From Lucinisca nassula (Eukaryota; Mollusca; Bivalvia; Lucinida; Lucinidae): a stretch of 64,000 nucleotides of DNA. The position numbers and the translations under genes are program-made. Positions within the stretch are counted from its first letter, which is position 1. The number at the start of each line of letters is the position of its first letter. The notes below the pieces were generated by a model. It ran no database searches and was not told where the DNA came from. It worked only from the letters and a program-made list of their open reading frames with translations. The stretch covers positions 153,408,714 through 153,472,713 of the forward strand of contig OY757010.1 in the NCBI GenBank assembly GCA_963580285.1, in the 5' to 3' direction. Positions 62,248 through 64,000 of the stretch are shown here, piece after piece.

Positions 62248-62775
62248 AATAGAAGTGAAGGCAATGAACAGGAATAGATACAATTAACCCACAGCTCCCA
62301 TCAGAGACACCAAGGGGAAAGAAGCACAAACAATAAATAACTAGACCCTAATGGAAACATCAATAGTGGAAAGCCAAAAGGACATTTACTTTCCCACAAA
62401 ATGGCCAATTGGGAATCCAAAACAAAATAATATAAGCGATATACTCACTAAGACAAACCACAACAAAAATAAACCGCGACAGAAAACCGCATTGGAACGG
62501 TCAGTGAAACGAATTGCACGGGGATGGGGTCACAATCCTCGCCCTTATTTCCGTCGCGATTTAGACAAATATTTTGTTCAGTCCGCATGAAGGCCTCCTA
62601 ACTCATCAGTGCAACATCTCCGTGAACAAAAAAAAAAAAAAAAATCAAACAACCACAGAGGTGAAACAACGGTGAGGACTCGACGGCAAGAAACCACCGA
62701 AATGCTGGAGAAAAAGAAGACCAACAGTTAGACTCCGATGGGACTGACCAGAGACAGAGCATCAGACACCAACCA
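62248..62775 (-). mobile_element. PLE-B 3' end fragment, 528 bp
   Basis: AATAGAAGTGAAGGCAATG to GACAGAGCATCAGACACC. A ~17-base A run lies near 62630. Confidence 0.88.
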
Positions 62776-62837
62776 AAAAGACGTCTCCAAAATGGTGTTG
62801 ACGGGGGCGTTAAACCTCAACACATTCAAACAAACCC
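62776..62837 (+). mobile_element. SINE-1 tail stub
   Basis: AGACGTCTCCAAAATGG and GTTGACGGGGGCGTTAAACC. Confidence 0.75.
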
Positions 62838-63265
62838 ATGCTAGTCTATGTAGCTGAGAAGCCCACTCTTCGTCTTACCTGGTCGCAACCCCGAACGTTT
62901 TCTCGGAATGAGGTTTATACGAATGAAACGCATGCGCGATAGGCCCGATTTCTGCAGGTTGTACGTGTACTTACACTTAAACAAGTCCTCATCTGAAAAA
63001 AAAGCAGAAAACAGCAACTCTATCTAACTAGCCACGTCAGCAAACGTTGAGCTAGCCAGACTGATTGGTTCTGAAGTTATTTTCCCTGTTGGCTTGAACA
63101 TAAAACGTTTGTCAACCAGCTAAGCTTAATTACTACGGAGGACAGATAATGGGGGAAACCCAGGACATATGAAATCTTTTAAACGCGTTTGCAGTAAAAA
63201 TCTACGGCAATATCAACTGTGATCAGCGAGAAAGTGTTCAAGGACATGTACGTACAGCGAAGACC
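62838..63265. other. no recognised gene
   Basis: Mixed-composition stretch without repeat or motif match. Confidence 0.4.
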
Positions 63266-63269
63266 ATGT

Positions 63270-63502
63270 GGGCCCCGTCAAGCGATTTTGGTACTTATCG
63301 CCTATGCGAGCAGCGAAGGTTCAGGCAAGCCTGCGCATCCTCGCAGTCTCGCCAGAACCTTCGCTGCTCGCTCATACAAGCAGTGAATCAAGAGGAACCT
63401 TCAGACAGAAAGCCATATCCCTGGCCCCTCTGAATGGCTGGGCATGCGCAGTTAAAATTTGTCATGACGGAATCGAAGACACAAATTCGCATGGCGGGGC
63501 TC
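63270..63502 (+). mobile_element. MITE-1, 233 bp, TSD ATGT
   Basis: ATGT at 63266-63269 and 63503-63506. Ends GGGCCCCGTCAAGCGAT and TCGCATGGCGGGGCTC. Opposite orientation to the other two copies. The 89-codon frame over it is not conserved in them. Confidence 0.92.
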
Positions 63503-63507
63503 ATGTA

Positions 63508-63690
63508 ATGAAAACTCCTGTAAATCCCACTTTATAAAGTGAAAAGTTGGGTTAAAATGGTTATGCATTATCTTTCTCTTATTTCTTCTCCGAGATATAA
63601 GTTATAGGTACTCGTTAGAACTGAATCAATGAGACGGTTCTAACGGGCACCCACAACATATTTTCTAAACAGCACCAACATCATATGTTT
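63508..63690. mobile_element. MITE-3 palindrome, decayed
   Basis: CTGTAAATCCCACTTTATA, GGTACTCGTTAGAACTG, centre ATCAATGAGA, GGTTCTAACGGGCACCC. Confidence 0.78.
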
Positions 63691-63792
63691 CGAGTAAAAT
63701 AAAGCAAAAAAGAAAGTAAGAAAAAACAAATTTTAATCAGAAAACACGCCTATATGATTTTGATTTCCCTAACCTCTACTTTTGTTTAGTTA

Positions 63793-64000
63793 TGTTTGTT
63801 TGTTTGATCTGAGGTTTAACGTCCCCGTCAACACTGTGTAGGTTATTTTGGAGACGTTGCTTCCAATTTTGTGGGACTTTTACCCGACATTGAGATGAAA
63901 TGACATCTCAAGCCCTGTCGCCCAATAAAACCGACAGGGTTTATAAGCATGGACGGACTGACTCGCACCGCTTTGCCTGGGCAGGCTTAGATCCTTTAAG
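63793..64000 (-). mobile_element. SINE-1, cut by window end
   Basis: TGTTTGTTTGATCTGAGG to GGGCAGGCTTAGATCCTTTAAG. The head lies beyond the window. Confidence 0.92.

Noticed and set aside
1..64000. CRISPR arrays, prokaryotic operons or phage genes
   Set aside because: No short direct repeats with unique spacers, no ribosome-binding-site-led operons; composition and element types are those of an animal genome.

Overview
The window is a 64-kb stretch of animal nuclear DNA that is gene-poor and dense in transposable elements. The best guess for the source is a bivalve mollusc, probably heterodont. The reasons are short interspersed elements ending in GTTAAAC plus CAAA or CA tails, Penelope-like reverse transcriptase relics with hammerhead ribozymes, Harbinger, Tc1 and piggyBac-type relics, and many tandem satellites. 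That guess comes from general familiarity with such genomes and was not searched. No complete host gene is recognisable. Nearly all long reading frames lie inside repeats or carry stops and frameshifts.

Layout. 1-5.1 kb: a nested SINE, then a block of about 1.2-1.5 kb present three times in tandem and loaded with a GTTAG-rich minisatellite. 5.1-9.3 kb: a ~145-bp satellite, an inverted stretch of the same minisatellite, and a Tc1 transposase relic. 11-13.4 kb: a reverse transcriptase relic, a 743-bp inverted-repeat element and a SINE with clear target duplication. 15.3-23.4 kb: ~150-bp and ~185-bp satellites interrupted by SINEs, hairpins and a 236-bp MITE. 23.8-24.5 kb: a broken SGNH-esterase-like ORF behind a TATA box. 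25-29.4 kb: SINE and retroelement fragments and a Harbinger transposase tail. 29.4-33.5 kb: hammerhead ribozymes next to reverse transcriptase fragments, including an inverted pair. 33.5-38 kb: a T-rich minisatellite and a Ty3/Gypsy pol relic. 40.6-44.5 kb: one 3.84-kb PIF/Harbinger element with transposase and Myb-like ORF remnants, filled with SINEs. 45-52.3 kb: the longest Penelope-like relic, itself carrying a SINE and a piggyBac-type MITE. 54-64 kb: palindromic MITEs, a three-layer nest of MITEs, a second Myb-like-ORF transposon cut by a SINE, and more retroelement tails.

Families named here. SINE-1: about 300 bp, head near GCCCATCGGGGCTTGAAG, tail (CAAA)n, more than 20 full or partial copies, no visible tRNA head. 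SINE-2, SINE-3, SINE-4 and SINE-5: tRNA-like heads. PLE-B: the reverse transcriptase family with 5'-truncated copies sharing one 3' end. HH-1 and HH-2: two sequence families carrying hammerhead ribozyme cores. MITE-1 (4-bp target duplications), MITE-2 (TTGTTCAAA ends with a 33-bp perfect hairpin), MITE-3 (large palindrome centred on CCTC-NNN-GAGG). For SINE-1 the given strand is the head-to-tail direction.

The most interesting signals are a structurally complete type I hammerhead ribozyme at 30025-30070 with decayed sisters, evidence that PLE-B and these ribozymes may belong to one element system, and SINE-1, which shows target duplications but no recognised RNA polymerase III promoter.
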